A stretch of DNA of 64,000 bases, taken from the NCBI GenBank assembly GCA_041672845.1, contig JBAYYV010000006.1, positions 1-64,000 on the forward strand, written 5' to 3'. Shown here in pieces: positions 24,963-35,898 of this stretch. How positions within the stretch are numbered: position 1 is the first letter of the stretch; each line of letters starts with the position of its first letter. The notes beneath the pieces are model-generated. The model saw only the letters and a list, made by a program, of their open reading frames with translations. It did not search any database and had not been told where the DNA came from. The translations under genes and the position numbers were made by a program. Source of the stretch: JBAYDV01 sp041672845 (GTDB lineage Bacteria; Bacteroidota; Bacteroidia; Bacteroidales; UBA932).

Positions 24963-27086
24963 ATGAACGAAAAACAAATCATAGAAAATGCTTATAAGAA
25001 ATATAGAGTTATATATTTCTTAGCTATTTTTCTTATGTTGATTATCTTCGGACAGATAATCTATATTCAGTTTATAGATAAAGATAGAGTTACTGAAGAC
25101 GATTTTAACAAAGAAGTTACTATTCAAGCTACCAGGGGAAGCATATTGTCGGCAGACGGCAGACCTCTAGCCTTCTCAGTTCCTTATTTCGAATTAAGAA
25201 TGGACTGTAGCGTAGCCGATCAATTACTATTTAATCAAGGGATAGACGAACTTTCAAAAGGTCTCGCACATCTTTTCAAGAATAAATCTGCTGATCGATA
25301 CAAAAGAGAAATTATTAGTGCTCGTCAGCGATGTAATCGTTATAAAAAAATAGGGGATAGAAAATTAACTTATAACGAACTTAAATACATTAAGACTCTT
25401 CCTATTTTTAAAGAGAAACAATATAAAGGTGGTCTTATTATTATAAAATCTAGTGAAAGACATAAGCCTTATGGTTCATTAGCTAACAGAACTATAGGAT
25501 ACATAAATATGGATCATGGTGGTGCTGGCCTTGAAAAAAGTTTTGATTACATGCTTACCGGTACTGATGGTAAGAGATTAATGAGAAGACAGTTAGGTGG
25601 TAAATGGATTCAAGTACCAGGAGAAAAATTAATTCCTGCTATAAATGGATATGATATTCAAACCACTATCGATATAGATATACAAGAAGTAGCTGAGCTA
25701 GCATTAAGAGAACAATTAGCTAAGAGTGATAAATTAGAAGGTGGCTGCGCTATAGTTATGGATGTACAGACAGGAGCCATTAGAGCAATAGCCAATATGC
25801 AAAAAAATTCTAGTGGAAAATTCGTAGAATCTTTTAATTATGCTATCCGTCAGTCTTCAGATCCTGGTTCTACTATGAAATTATCTACTCTAATTTGTTT
25901 ACTAGAAGATGGGTATGTAACACTGGACAGTCCTATCGATGCAGGAAACGGTATTTGGGATTATCACGGTAAAAAATTCAGAGATACTCATAGAGGTGGT
26001 TATGGAAAATTAACAGTTCTTACTGCTTTTGAAAAATCATCTAACATATCTTTTGCTAAAATGGCTACTCGTTATTATGAGAACAAGCCCATGGAATATC
26101 TTTCAAGACTTACAAGTATGAAATTAGGCGAAAGACTGAATCTAGAAATTTCTGGAGAAGGTCGTACAAAAGTTAGTTCTCCTAGCGATAGAAGTTGGTC
26201 CAAGATTTCTCTTCCTCAGATGGCTATCGGTTATGAAGTTTTACTAGCGCCTATACATACTTTGACCTTTTATAATGCTGTCGCCAATAATGGTAAAATG
26301 ATGAAACCGTATTTTATCGAGAATTATCAGAAAGATGGCAAGTTAAAAACTCAAATTAAGCCTACCGTAATGAGTAATTCCATTTGCTCAGAACAAACTA
26401 TAAAAACAGTTACTTATGCATTAAGAGAAGTAGTAAATAATGGTACTGCTAAAATATGTAAAAATGATCGTTATCCTATAGCTGGTAAAACTGGTACAGC
26501 GCAGATATTATTTGACGGGCATTATAAAGATGCTCACGGATATAAGAAGCATCAAGCTTCTTTTTGTGGATTCTTCCCTGCTGATAATCCTAAGATATCT
26601 TGTATCGTAGTCATGTTCTCTAATAAAACCAGAGGGAATTTTTACGGCGGTTCTTGGGCAGGTCCTGTATTTAAGAAAATAGCTGATAATATATATGCTA
26701 CTCATCCTGAATGGAATTCACCTTTATATAGAGATATGATTAAAGTAGCCGACAATCCTCATATATGTGGTGGAAGTAGTTCTGAAATTAATTCCTGTTT
26801 AGCTTCATTACCTAATAAAAATTTAAATATTACTACTAAAACTAAATGGGTCAAAATTAAATATGAAGGTGACACACCACTTGAGGAAAATTTAACCACA
26901 GAGCCAAATTTAGTTCCAGATGTAGTAAATATGGGGTTAAAAGATGCTTTATATATTCTTGAGAATGAAGGGTATAAAGTAAAAATAAACGGGTCAGGAA
27001 GAGTTATTACTCAAAATCCACCTGCAGGGGAATACCTTCATAATAATGGACTTGTAGAGCTACATTTATCGAAAAGAACATCATGA
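24963..27086 (+). CDS. ftsI: Division transpeptidase PBP3 with C-terminal PASTA domain
   Basis: A 707-residue class B penicillin-binding protein that cross-links septal peptidoglycan. One N-terminal membrane anchor (about residues 16-38), a dimerisation domain, then the transpeptidase with SxxK in PGSTMKLS, SxN in SSNISFAK and KTG in AGKTGTAQ. A single PASTA domain closes the protein (LVPDVVNMGLKDAL to the end), the common Bacteroidota form. It overlaps murE as ATGA. Confidence 0.95.
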   Translation: MNEKQIIENAYKKYRVIYFLAIFLMLIIFGQIIYIQFIDKDRVTEDDFNKEVTIQATRGSILSADGRPLAFSVPYFELRMDCSVADQLLFNQGIDELSKGLAHLFKNKSADRYKREIISARQRCNRYKKIGDRKLTYNELKYIKTLPIFKEKQYKGGLIIIKSSERHKPYGSLANRTIGYINMDHGGAGLEKSFDYMLTGTDGKRLMRRQLGGKWIQVPGEKLIPAINGYDIQTTIDIDIQEVAELALREQLAKSDKLEGGCAIVMDVQTGAIRAIANMQKNSSGKFVESFNYAIRQSSDPGSTMKLSTLICLLEDGYVTLDSPIDAGNGIWDYHGKKFRDTHRGGYGKLTVLTAFEKSSNISFAKMATRYYENKPMEYLSRLTSMKLGERLNLEISGEGRTKVSSPSDRSWSKISLPQMAIGYEVLLAPIHTLTFYNAVANNGKMMKPYFIENYQKDGKLKTQIKPTVMSNSICSEQTIKTVTYALREVVNNGTAKICKNDRYPIAGKTGTAQILFDGHYKDAHGYKKHQASFCGFFPADNPKISCIVVMFSNKTRGNFYGGSWAGPVFKKIADNIYATHPEWNSPLYRDMIKVADNPHICGGSSSEINSCLASLPNKNLNITTKTKWVKIKYEGDTPLEENLTTEPNLVPDVVNMGLKDALYILENEGYKVKINGSGRVITQNPPAGEYLHNNGLVELHLSKRTS

Positions 27087-28558
27087 AACTTTTAAAAATA
27101 TTAAAACATATAATAATTCTTAATTCTAAGAATATGACCACTAACCCTGAAATCTCAATGATTACGCAGGATTCTAGAAAAGTGGAGAAAAACGGACTAT
27201 TTATAGCCGTAAGGGGATTCGATACAGACGGTCATAAGTATATCGAGAAAGCTATCACCAATGGTGCTAGAGCCGTTCTTTATGATGATCAGCAGGAAGT
27301 AGATAAAATTATTAATACACAGCACGATATTATATGGGTTCATAGTGAAAACTCTAGAAAAGCTGTGAACATCGCAGCTGATAATTTCTATAATCATCCT
27401 TCACATTACATTAAAATAGTAGCCGTTACTGGTACCAATGGGAAAACTACTATTGCTACTTTATTATATAGATTATTCAAAGGATTAGGATATGAATGTG
27501 GTCTTCTTTCGACTATTGCAAATTACGTAGGAGATAAAAAGTTCCACACTATAAATACTACACCTGATCCTATCATAATATTTTCTTTACTAAGAGAGAT
27601 GATAGATAATGGATGTGAATATTGTTTCATGGAAGTATCCTCGCATTCTCTTCATCAAGAAAGAATAGCACAATTAGAATTTAATGGGGGTATTTTTACA
27701 AATATCACTCATGATCATTTAGATTATCACAAAACTTTTGCAGAATATATTCGTTGCAAAAAATTATTGTTTGACCAGCTAGGGCCTAAAACTTTCGCTC
27801 TTACTAATATAGATGATAAGAACGGTGAAGTAATGATTCAAAATACCAAAGCGGATACATACACTTACTCTATAAGATCTAAAGCAGATTTCATGGTTAA
27901 GATTATCGAAAAAAGCATGGAAGGATATCTTCTTAGTATAAATAAACAAGAAGTTTGGACAAGATTCATAGGCGACCACAATGCCCATAATCTTATAGCA
28001 GTTTATGGTACAGCTATCCTTCTAGGAGCTAAAAAAGATGAGATATTAACAGAGATTTCTAAACTTACAGCGGTAGCCGGCAGATTAGAATATATAAAAG
28101 GTCCTAATAACATCACTGCTGTAGTAGATTACGCACATACTCCTGATGCATTGGAAAACGTGCTTAATACTCTTAGAGACATATCAAAAACCGAATTGAC
28201 GACAGTCTTCGGCTGTGGAGGAGATAGAGATAGAACCAAACGTCCTGAAATGGCAAAAATAGGTGCAGATCTTTCTGATAAAGCGATTGTAACCTCTGAT
28301 AATCCTAGGAATGAAGATCCAAAAAGAATTTTGGAAGATATGCGTAAAGGATTATCACCAGATGAAATGAGAAAATGCATGTTTATCGCTGACAGGAAAG
28401 AAGCTATTAGAGCTGCATTGATTTCAGCACAGCCTAATTCCATAGTTTTAATAGCCGGGAAAGGTCATGAAGATTACCAAATTATTAAAGGTACTAAATA
28501 TCATTTCGATGATAAAGAGGTTATAAACGATACATTTAAAGAGCTTAAACAGAACTAA
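27083..28558 (+). CDS. murE: UDP-MurNAc-tripeptide synthetase
   Basis: Adds the third amino acid of the peptidoglycan stem. The 491-residue Mur ligase has the P-loop GTNGKTTIATLLYRLF, the substrate region NTTPDP, HDHLDYHKTF and the specificity block DNPRNEDP. The Arg of DNPR marks meso-diaminopimelate enzymes, so a Gram-negative type A1-gamma wall is predicted. Coupled to ftsI by a 4-bp overlap. Confidence 0.96.
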   Translation: MKLLKILKHIIILNSKNMTTNPEISMITQDSRKVEKNGLFIAVRGFDTDGHKYIEKAITNGARAVLYDDQQEVDKIINTQHDIIWVHSENSRKAVNIAADNFYNHPSHYIKIVAVTGTNGKTTIATLLYRLFKGLGYECGLLSTIANYVGDKKFHTINTTPDPIIIFSLLREMIDNGCEYCFMEVSSHSLHQERIAQLEFNGGIFTNITHDHLDYHKTFAEYIRCKKLLFDQLGPKTFALTNIDDKNGEVMIQNTKADTYTYSIRSKADFMVKIIEKSMEGYLLSINKQEVWTRFIGDHNAHNLIAVYGTAILLGAKKDEILTEISKLTAVAGRLEYIKGPNNITAVVDYAHTPDALENVLNTLRDISKTELTTVFGCGGDRDRTKRPEMAKIGADLSDKAIVTSDNPRNEDPKRILEDMRKGLSPDEMRKCMFIADRKEAIRAALISAQPNSIVLIAGKGHEDYQIIKGTKYHFDDKEVINDTFKELKQN

Positions 28559-28574
28559 TTAACATTACAAATAT

Positions 28575-29882
28575 ATGTTTTATCATTTATTCAATTATTT
28601 AGACAGTATCATGGACTTCCACGGTTCAGGATTATTTAAATATATCTCTACTCGAGCATTAGCAGCTAATGCTGTAGCATTAATAATCGCTATTATCTGG
28701 GGTAAAAGTTTAATAAAAAAACTTAAGAGAAAACAGATTTCTGATGAAATAAGAAATTTAGGGTTAGAAGGACAGATTTCAAAGAAAGGCACTCCTACTA
28801 TGGGTGGTTTGATAGTGATTTTATCTATACTTATTCCTGTTTTATTATTCTGTGATTTAACTAATATTTATGTTCAGTTATTACTTCTAACTACCGTCTG
28901 GTTAGGAGCTGTGGGATTTTTAGATGATTATATTAAAGTCTTCAAAAAGAACAAAGAAGGTCTAAGACCTAAGTATAAAATCTTTGGTCAGGTAACTTTA
29001 GGACTTATTATAGGTTTAGTTTTATATTTAAATAGTGACGTCGTTATTTATGAAAAAACTATCCCTAAAACTACGACTATCGAACAGACAGTTATTCCTG
29101 TTTTAGATAAAATGGATACTGAAACTAAAATCGTCGAAGAATCTACAATAAATGATTCTCATACGTGCAAAAGTACTATTACTACTATTCCATTCGTTAA
29201 AAATAATGAATTTGATTATGCTTGGTTAGCATTAGGAAAAGGGAAAGTAAAAAATGCTTTACAATGGATAATTTACATTTTAGTAATTATTTTCATTATA
29301 ACTGGCGTCTCTAACGGAACCAATTTGACAGATGGATTAGATGGATTAACCACAGGGGTTTCCGCTATTATCGGAGCAGGACTTGGAATACTAGCTTATC
29401 TTTCTGGTAACATTATATATTCCGATTATTTGAATATCATGTATTTACCAGGAACAGGAGAAACAGTAGTTTTCCTATCCGCATTTATAGGTGCATTATT
29501 AGGATTTTTATGGTACAATTCCTATCCGGCTCAAATATTTATGGGTGACACTGGTAGCTTAGCTATTGGAGGTATCATAGCAGTAAGTTCTATTCTTATT
29601 AGAAAAGAATTATTACTACCTATTTTATGTGGTATATTCTTAGTAGAATCTCTATCTGTTATCATTCAAAGAGTATATTTCAAATACACAAAGAAAAAAC
29701 ATGGTGCTGGGGTCAGAGTGTTCAGAATGAGCCCATTACATCATCATTATCAAAAAGAAAATAAAGACGCTATTTTACAAAAACCTAAGGGAGTAATCCC
29801 TGAGGCCAAAATCGTCATGCGATTCTGGTTAATAGACATATTGTTAGTTATTATAACTATAGCAACATTGAAAATTAGATAA
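28575..29882 (+). CDS. mraY: Phospho-MurNAc-pentapeptide translocase
   Basis: Ten-helix membrane enzyme that makes lipid I on undecaprenyl phosphate. The 435-residue protein has the catalytic acidic motifs GFLDDYIKVFKKN and TNLTDGLDGLTTG, MGDTGSLAIGG, and the histidine motif HHHYQKE. Between helices there is an insertion of about 70 residues (IYEKTIPKTTT to FDYAWLAL), as is usual in Bacteroidota MraY and longer than in E. coli. Confidence 0.96.
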   Translation: MFYHLFNYLDSIMDFHGSGLFKYISTRALAANAVALIIAIIWGKSLIKKLKRKQISDEIRNLGLEGQISKKGTPTMGGLIVILSILIPVLLFCDLTNIYVQLLLLTTVWLGAVGFLDDYIKVFKKNKEGLRPKYKIFGQVTLGLIIGLVLYLNSDVVIYEKTIPKTTTIEQTVIPVLDKMDTETKIVEESTINDSHTCKSTITTIPFVKNNEFDYAWLALGKGKVKNALQWIIYILVIIFIITGVSNGTNLTDGLDGLTTGVSAIIGAGLGILAYLSGNIIYSDYLNIMYLPGTGETVVFLSAFIGALLGFLWYNSYPAQIFMGDTGSLAIGGIIAVSSILIRKELLLPILCGIFLVESLSVIIQRVYFKYTKKKHGAGVRVFRMSPLHHHYQKENKDAILQKPKGVIPEAKIVMRFWLIDILLVIITIATLKIR

Positions 29883-29884
29883 TC

Positions 29885-31222
29885 ATGAAAAAAATAGTAA
29901 TATTAGGCGGTGGTGAAAGTGGAATAGGATCTGCTGTTTTAGCTAAAGTTAAAGGATTCAATGTATTTTTATCTGACAGTGGTAAATTGGCAGATAAGCA
30001 AATAATTACGCTTAAAAAGTATGATATAGAGTTCGAAGAATGTGGACATCATCCTGATAAAATATCAGATGCAGATGAAATAATAAAAAGTCCGGGTATA
30101 GCTGAGACCCTGCCATTAATCAAAAAGTTAAAAGCTCTTGAAATCCCTATTATATCTGAAATAGAATTCGCTGGAAGATATGATAATTCTACTAAGATAT
30201 GTATTACAGGAAGTAATGGTAAAACGACTACTACTTCTATAATATATTATCTATTAAAAAATGCAGGATTAAATGTCGGCCTTGGCGGCAATATAGGTAA
30301 AAGCTACGCCTTCCAAGTAGCTACAGAACAACATGATTATTATGTCTTAGAGTTAAGTAGTTTTCAGTTAGATGGTATGTATGATTTCAAAGCTGATATA
30401 GCTATTCTTTTGAATATAACTCCTGATCATTTAGATAGATATGATTTCAAAATGCAAAAATATATCAATTCTAAATTTAGAATAACACAAAACATGTCTC
30501 CAAATGATTGCTTTATCTTCTGTAAAGATGATGATATAACCGTAAAGAACCTAGGGAATATAGTCACTAGAGCTAAAAAATTACCATTTTCTCAAAAAGT
30601 GGAAGTGAACCAAGGAGCTTATGCTGATAGTAATAAACTGATAGTTAAGTATGAAAATTTAGAAGATTACTGGATGTACTTAAATGAACTAGGACTTGAA
30701 GGCAAACACAATATTTATAATTCTATGGCTGCTGCTATCACCGGTAAAATTATGAATATTTCTAACAAAATAATTCGTGAAGCACTTATGTCTTTCGAGG
30801 GTATAGAACACAGAATGGAAAAAATATTAAGTCTTCGAGATGTTTTATACATAAATGACTCTAAAGCTACTAATATGAATTCTACATGGTATGCTCTAGA
30901 AAGTATGAAAAGACCTGTCATTTGGATAGCCGGGGGTAAAGATAAAGGCAACGATTATTCAGAAATTTACGATTTAGTTAAAACTAAAGTAAGATGCCTT
31001 ATTTGTTTAGGCGTAGATAATAAAAAATTACACAAAAACTTCGAAGATAAAGTCGATAAAATATATGACTGTGACTCAGCTGAAAAAGCTGTAAAAATAG
31101 CTTATACCATAGCCAAATCAGGAGAAGTAGTATTACTATCACCTTGCTGTGCTAGTTTCGACTTATTTAAAAATTATGAAGATAGAGGGAATCAATTTAA
31201 AGCAGCCGTTAGAAACTTATAA
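29885..31222 (+). CDS. murD: UDP-MurNAc-L-alanine:D-glutamate ligase
   Basis: Adds D-glutamate to UDP-MurNAc-L-Ala. The 445-residue Mur ligase has an N-terminal Rossmann part (ILGGGESGIGSAVLA), the P-loop GSNGKTTTTS, ELSSFQLDG, NITPDHLDRYD and INDSKATNMNSTWYAL in the ligase core, and LLSPCCASFDLF near the end. It starts 2 bp after mraY. Confidence 0.96.
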   Translation: MKKIVILGGGESGIGSAVLAKVKGFNVFLSDSGKLADKQIITLKKYDIEFEECGHHPDKISDADEIIKSPGIAETLPLIKKLKALEIPIISEIEFAGRYDNSTKICITGSNGKTTTTSIIYYLLKNAGLNVGLGGNIGKSYAFQVATEQHDYYVLELSSFQLDGMYDFKADIAILLNITPDHLDRYDFKMQKYINSKFRITQNMSPNDCFIFCKDDDITVKNLGNIVTRAKKLPFSQKVEVNQGAYADSNKLIVKYENLEDYWMYLNELGLEGKHNIYNSMAAAITGKIMNISNKIIREALMSFEGIEHRMEKILSLRDVLYINDSKATNMNSTWYALESMKRPVIWIAGGKDKGNDYSEIYDLVKTKVRCLICLGVDNKKLHKNFEDKVDKIYDCDSAEKAVKIAYTIAKSGEVVLLSPCCASFDLFKNYEDRGNQFKAAVRNL

Positions 31223-31285
31223 TAAAATAGATCTAAATAATAGCCAATTTAAATAATTAAGAAAAAATTAGATAGAATTTAATAG

Positions 31286-32584
31286 ATGAAAAAATTAGAT
31301 AATAATAAAACTTCTAAACCTAAAAGAAAGCAGTTTATTCATCTTAAAGGTGATAAGCTGATATGGGTAATAGTAGCACTATTTGCCATGATTTCTATTA
31401 TGTCTGTATATTCATCCTCCAATTCGCTGGCTTATAAAGCTCATACATCTACTCTAGCATTTCTATTTAAACAGTCTAGATATGTATTTATAGGATTATT
31501 AATAATACTAATCTGCTATAAGATTCCACTAGGATATTATAGAATGTTAGCTATACCCCTATTAATATTGACTATGGGATTACTGATGTATACTACTATA
31601 AGTGGGTTAGTTATAAATAGTGCTCATAGATGGATAAAAATAGTAGGTATAACATTCCAGCCCTCGGAGCTAGCTAAGGTCTCCACCATTCTATATCTAG
31701 CGACCACGATGGAGAAATATAATATAAAAACATATAAAGATTTCTTCCTAAGAATAGTGTTTCCTTTAGGAATCGTTTTATTATTATGTTTAGTAGGATC
31801 TGCATCTGCTACTATTATTATAGCTATTATTTGTTTCTTAATCTTAGTACTAGGAGGCTTAGAGAAAAGATTTATCAAAATGATAATATATATAGCTTTA
31901 GGTGGAATGATTTTAGTGTATGGAATACATACTTTTACTGGAGCGTTTTCTCGTATTGATACTTTCGAAGGTCGTATAGAAAGATTCTTTTCAGGGAAAG
32001 AAGAAGAAATGACAGAAGAACAGCAAGAAGAATATAATAAAAAAAATTTCCAATCAGAACAAGCTAGAGAAGCTATTCAATTAGGTGGAATAATAGGAAG
32101 AGGCCCTGGAAACTCTATTAAAAGGGATAGTCTTCCTCATCCTTATTCAGATTATATATTCACTACTATCATAGAAGAATGGGGATTATTAGGAGCAATA
32201 GGAGTAATGCTTTTATACCTATGGTTCTTCTATCGTTCGACAATGATAGCTAAGAATTGTAAAAAAATATTTTCTATGTTGACCATTATTGGTTTATCTA
32301 CACTTATACTTATACAAGCATTTATTCATATTTTAGTAAACGTAGGTCTAATACCTGTCACTGGACAAACACTACCCTTAATTAGTTTGGGAGGTTCATC
32401 TATGATGATTATGAGTATGGCTGTAGGTATTATTTTAGCTATAAATAGGACAATAGATATAAAAATAGAAAAAGATCAGATAGAACAATCAGAAAAAGAA
32501 AAAGCAGCTGCAGAAGTTTGGAAAAAGGAATTAGACGAAGGAAAAATAGATAACAAATTATATGAAGAAGAAAATAATAATTAG
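31286..32584 (+). CDS. ftsW: Septal peptidoglycan glycosyltransferase FtsW
   Basis: A 432-residue SEDS-family polymerase that builds septal glycan strands with FtsI. Multiple membrane helices are seen, with the family blocks SSAHRW-like NSAHRWIKI, FQPSELAK, YSDYIFTTIIEEWG (catalytic loop region) and TGQTLPLISLGGSSMM. The C-terminal tail is highly charged (EKEKAAAEVWKKELDEG) and overlaps the murG start by 23 bp. Confidence 0.95.
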   Translation: MKKLDNNKTSKPKRKQFIHLKGDKLIWVIVALFAMISIMSVYSSSNSLAYKAHTSTLAFLFKQSRYVFIGLLIILICYKIPLGYYRMLAIPLLILTMGLLMYTTISGLVINSAHRWIKIVGITFQPSELAKVSTILYLATTMEKYNIKTYKDFFLRIVFPLGIVLLLCLVGSASATIIIAIICFLILVLGGLEKRFIKMIIYIALGGMILVYGIHTFTGAFSRIDTFEGRIERFFSGKEEEMTEEQQEEYNKKNFQSEQAREAIQLGGIIGRGPGNSIKRDSLPHPYSDYIFTTIIEEWGLLGAIGVMLLYLWFFYRSTMIAKNCKKIFSMLTIIGLSTLILIQAFIHILVNVGLIPVTGQTLPLISLGGSSMMIMSMAVGIILAINRTIDIKIEKDQIEQSEKEKAAAEVWKKELDEGKIDNKLYEEENNN

Positions 32585-33725
32585 TGGAGGTGGAACAGGA
32601 GGACATATCTTCCCTGCCATATCTATAGCCAATGCTATAAAGGATAAATATCCTGATACCGAGATTCTATTCGTAGGGGCTCAAGGCAAAATGGAAATGG
32701 ACAGAGTACCTCTCGCTGGTTATAAAATAATAGGTCTTCCAGTAGCAGGATTAAAAAGAAGTCTTTCTCTTTCTAATCTTAAACTTCCTTTTATGGTAGT
32801 TAAGAGCATCTATAAAGCTCGTAAAATCATAAAAGAGTTTAACCCTGACTGTGCTGTAGGAGTAGGCGGATACGCTAGTGCTCCATTAGTATGGTCTGCT
32901 GCTAAATTAGGTGTACCCTGTTTAATTCAGGAACAAAATTCTTATGCAGGTCTTACTAATAAGATCGTTGGAAAATACGCTAAGAAAATCTGTGTAGCAT
33001 ATTCTGGAATGGATAGATTTTTCCCTTCTGATAAAATTCTATATACTGGGAATCCTATTCGTAAAGAGATATTATCTTTATATGAAAACAGAATAACTAA
33101 TAATGGTAATGGGAATAATAAAGTTTACAAAGAACTACGAGCTGAATCTTATGAATATTTTAAATTAGATAAAAAGAAAAAAACTGTCTTCGTAGTAGGT
33201 GGTTCTCTGGGCTGTGGTACTTTTAACAGAATCATGAAAACATGGATTAAAGAAAAAGCTAAGTCAGTAAATTATCAAATACTCTGGCAAAGTGGCAAAG
33301 CTTATAAAAATAATATAGAAACTTTCAAAGAATCATTAGACGGGAATATTCCCTCTAATATTAAAAATTTAAGTTTCGTTAATCGTATGGACTTGGCTTT
33401 TACTGCAGCTGATATCATAGTATCTAGAGCAGGTGCAGGAAGCATTTCCGAATTATGCTGCATCGGAAAACCTTGTATTTTCGTACCTTCTCCTGTAGTA
33501 GCAGAAGATCATCAAACACATAATGCAGAATCTTTAGCAAATAAAAACGCTGCCTTAATGATAAAAGATTCAGAAGCAGATGTGAAACTTATACGAGTAA
33601 TAGAAAACCTATTGGACAATAATAAATTAATGGAGAGCCTATCAGATAATATTATAACTTTAGCTAAACCGGATGCAGCAGATATTATAGCTATAGAGAT
33701 TATGAAACTGGCTGACATAAAATAA
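32562..33725 (+). CDS. murG: UDP-GlcNAc transferase making lipid II
   Basis: GT28 enzyme adding GlcNAc to lipid I on the inner membrane face. The 387-residue protein has the N-terminal glycine loop SGGGTGGHIFPAISIA, VGVGGYASAPLV, IQEQNSYAGLTNK, VVGGSLGCGTFN and the donor-site helix SRAGAGSISELC. The start lies inside ftsW, so the genes are translationally coupled. Confidence 0.96.
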   Translation: MKKKIIISGGGTGGHIFPAISIANAIKDKYPDTEILFVGAQGKMEMDRVPLAGYKIIGLPVAGLKRSLSLSNLKLPFMVVKSIYKARKIIKEFNPDCAVGVGGYASAPLVWSAAKLGVPCLIQEQNSYAGLTNKIVGKYAKKICVAYSGMDRFFPSDKILYTGNPIRKEILSLYENRITNNGNGNNKVYKELRAESYEYFKLDKKKKTVFVVGGSLGCGTFNRIMKTWIKEKAKSVNYQILWQSGKAYKNNIETFKESLDGNIPSNIKNLSFVNRMDLAFTAADIIVSRAGAGSISELCCIGKPCIFVPSPVVAEDHQTHNAESLANKNAALMIKDSEADVKLIRVIENLLDNNKLMESLSDNIITLAKPDAADIIAIEIMKLADIK

Positions 33726-33740
33726 AGTAATTATATAAAA

Positions 33741-35096
33741 ATGAAAAATGTATATTTCATAGGTATTGGAGGCATCGGAATGAGTGCGATAGCTAGATAT
33801 TATAATCTATCTGGTTATAATATATCTGGTTATGATAAAACACCCTCTAACATCACTGATAAATTGTCATCAGAAGGAATAAAAATACATTTCGACGAAG
33901 ACATAAATCTTATACCTAAAGATGTAAAAAACACTCTTTGTATATATACTCCTGCTATCCCTAAGGATATGAAAGAATTAATCTATATACAAGAAAGACC
34001 TTATACTCTAGTCAAAAGATCTAAAGCTCTAGGAATCATAGCTAAAGATAAAGACTGTATAGGTATCGCTGGGACTCATGGGAAAACCACCATTAGCACC
34101 CTAGTATCTCATATCTTCACTGATTCACTAAAAGGCTGTAGTGCATTCCTTGGAGGAATTTCTAAAAATTATCATTCTAATTTATTAGTTTCCAATAATA
34201 ATTTTTTAGTAGCTGAAGCAGATGAATTTGATAGATCATTCTTACAGCTATTCCCTAAAACAGCTCTTATTACATCTATAGATGCTGATCATCTAGATAT
34301 TTATAAAAATGCAGAAAATCTAAAAAAGGCATTCCACGATTTCGCAGCACAAGTTAAAAAAACACTTATACTTAAAAAGAAAATAGCTACTGAAGAATTT
34401 AAAAAAGGACTCAGTGCTAAAATATATACATACGCTTTCGACGAAAAAGCTGATTTTTATGCATCTGATTTAAAATATACAAAAACAGGATGTTTAAACT
34501 TTACTTTAAATACTCCTGAATCTTCTATCCAAAACGTACAAGTCGGAGTACCAGGCTGGGTAAACGTAGAAAACGCCATTGCCGCCAGCGCAGTATCATA
34601 CTTAGAAGGCATTTCTCTTGAAAATATAAAAACGGCATTAGCTAACTTCCAAGGTGTAGAAAGGAGATTCGATATTCAAATCAATACTCCCCATCTTATC
34701 TATATAGACGATTACGCTCACCATCCTAATGAATTATCAGCTACGATAAGTTCTGTAAGAAATATGTTTCCTCATAGACATATTACAGCTATCTTCCAGC
34801 CACATCTTTACTCTAGGACCAGAGATTTTTGTGACGATTTCGCAAAAAGCTTATCAGCACTTGACAGAGTGATATTATTACCTATATATCCTGCTCGAGA
34901 ATTACCTATTGAAGGAGTTTCTTCAGAGATTATATTGAATAAGATAAAATGTAATGATAAAAAAATTATAAAAAAAGAAAATATATTAAAAGAATTAGAT
35001 AAAAATAATATCGATATTGTTCTTACTTTTGGAGCTGGAGATATCGGACTGTTAGTCCCTAAAATAAAGAATTATTTATGTGGAAAAAAATCTTAA
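33741..35096 (+). CDS. murC: UDP-MurNAc:L-alanine ligase
   Basis: First Mur ligase of the cytoplasmic pathway. The 451-residue protein has FIGIGGIGMSAIARYY at the N-terminus, the P-loop GIAGTHGKTTIST, EADEFDRSFLQL, DADHLDIY and the ligase region DDYAHHPNELSAT followed by FQPHLYSRT. It overlaps ftsQ by 19 bp. Confidence 0.96.
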   Translation: MKNVYFIGIGGIGMSAIARYYNLSGYNISGYDKTPSNITDKLSSEGIKIHFDEDINLIPKDVKNTLCIYTPAIPKDMKELIYIQERPYTLVKRSKALGIIAKDKDCIGIAGTHGKTTISTLVSHIFTDSLKGCSAFLGGISKNYHSNLLVSNNNFLVAEADEFDRSFLQLFPKTALITSIDADHLDIYKNAENLKKAFHDFAAQVKKTLILKKKIATEEFKKGLSAKIYTYAFDEKADFYASDLKYTKTGCLNFTLNTPESSIQNVQVGVPGWVNVENAIAASAVSYLEGISLENIKTALANFQGVERRFDIQINTPHLIYIDDYAHHPNELSATISSVRNMFPHRHITAIFQPHLYSRTRDFCDDFAKSLSALDRVILLPIYPARELPIEGVSSEIILNKIKCNDKKIIKKENILKELDKNNIDIVLTFGAGDIGLLVPKIKNYLCGKKS

Positions 35097-35863
35097 TAGG
35101 ACTATTAATAGCTGTACTTACTGCAGTACTTTGCTTTTATTTCTACTTTTGTCATAAATTAGATAAAGAGCAGAGACAGAAAGAAGTATGTACAGAAATT
35201 AAAGTGTGTATATTAGATAGTTTAACCAATAAGTTCCTCACTCCTAAAGATATAACTAACCTACTCACTGAGGGAAGTACTAATCCTATAAATAAGAAAA
35301 TAAATGCTATAGATTTAAATTCTTTAGAGATATTATTATCACAAAAAAGTGCTGTTAAAAAATCTGATATATCTATTAGAAGAAATGGTCTTCTTAGAGC
35401 AGATATTACTCAGCGAAGACCTGTTCTTAGAATTCAAACTAATGAAGGAGGCTTTTATATAGATGATGAAAAATATATATTTCCTTTAGTAAGTAGTTTT
35501 ACTTCATATGTACCTATAGTTTCAGGATATATTCCTATCAAACTACAGATAGGCCATAGAGGATCAGTAAGAAAGAAAGAAGAACAATGGCTAGATAAAT
35601 TAATAAATTTCGGAGAGTATCTAGACCAGCATCCTTTCTGGAATAAAATGATACAAGAAATATACATTAAAGAAAACTTAGATGTATTATTATTTACAAG
35701 AATAGGAGATCAAACTATTAATTTCGGAAAATTTACTAATTTCGATGAAAAGTTTTCAAAACTTGATTCTTTTTATCATAATGTGGTTCCTGTCTATGGG
35801 TGGGATAAATATAAAGAAGTAAATTTGAAATTTGACAAGCAGATAGTTTGTAAGAAAAAATAG
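35078..35863 (+). CDS. ftsQ: Division protein FtsQ
   Basis: A 261-residue bitopic protein: short cytoplasmic tail, one helix (LIGLLIAVLTAVLCFYFYF), then a periplasmic POTRA-like and beta domain (VCILDSLTNKFLTPKDI, RPVLRIQTNEGGFYIDDEKYIF in parts). Sequence identity across the family is low. The position between murC and ftsA, the topology and the conserved RPVLRI...YID block support the call. Confidence 0.88.
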   Translation: MWKKILIGLLIAVLTAVLCFYFYFCHKLDKEQRQKEVCTEIKVCILDSLTNKFLTPKDITNLLTEGSTNPINKKINAIDLNSLEILLSQKSAVKKSDISIRRNGLLRADITQRRPVLRIQTNEGGFYIDDEKYIFPLVSSFTSYVPIVSGYIPIKLQIGHRGSVRKKEEQWLDKLINFGEYLDQHPFWNKMIQEIYIKENLDVLLFTRIGDQTINFGKFTNFDEKFSKLDSFYHNVVPVYGWDKYKEVNLKFDKQIVCKKK

Positions 35864-35898
35864 AAGCGATTAGAAACGATTTAGAAAATTAGATAGAT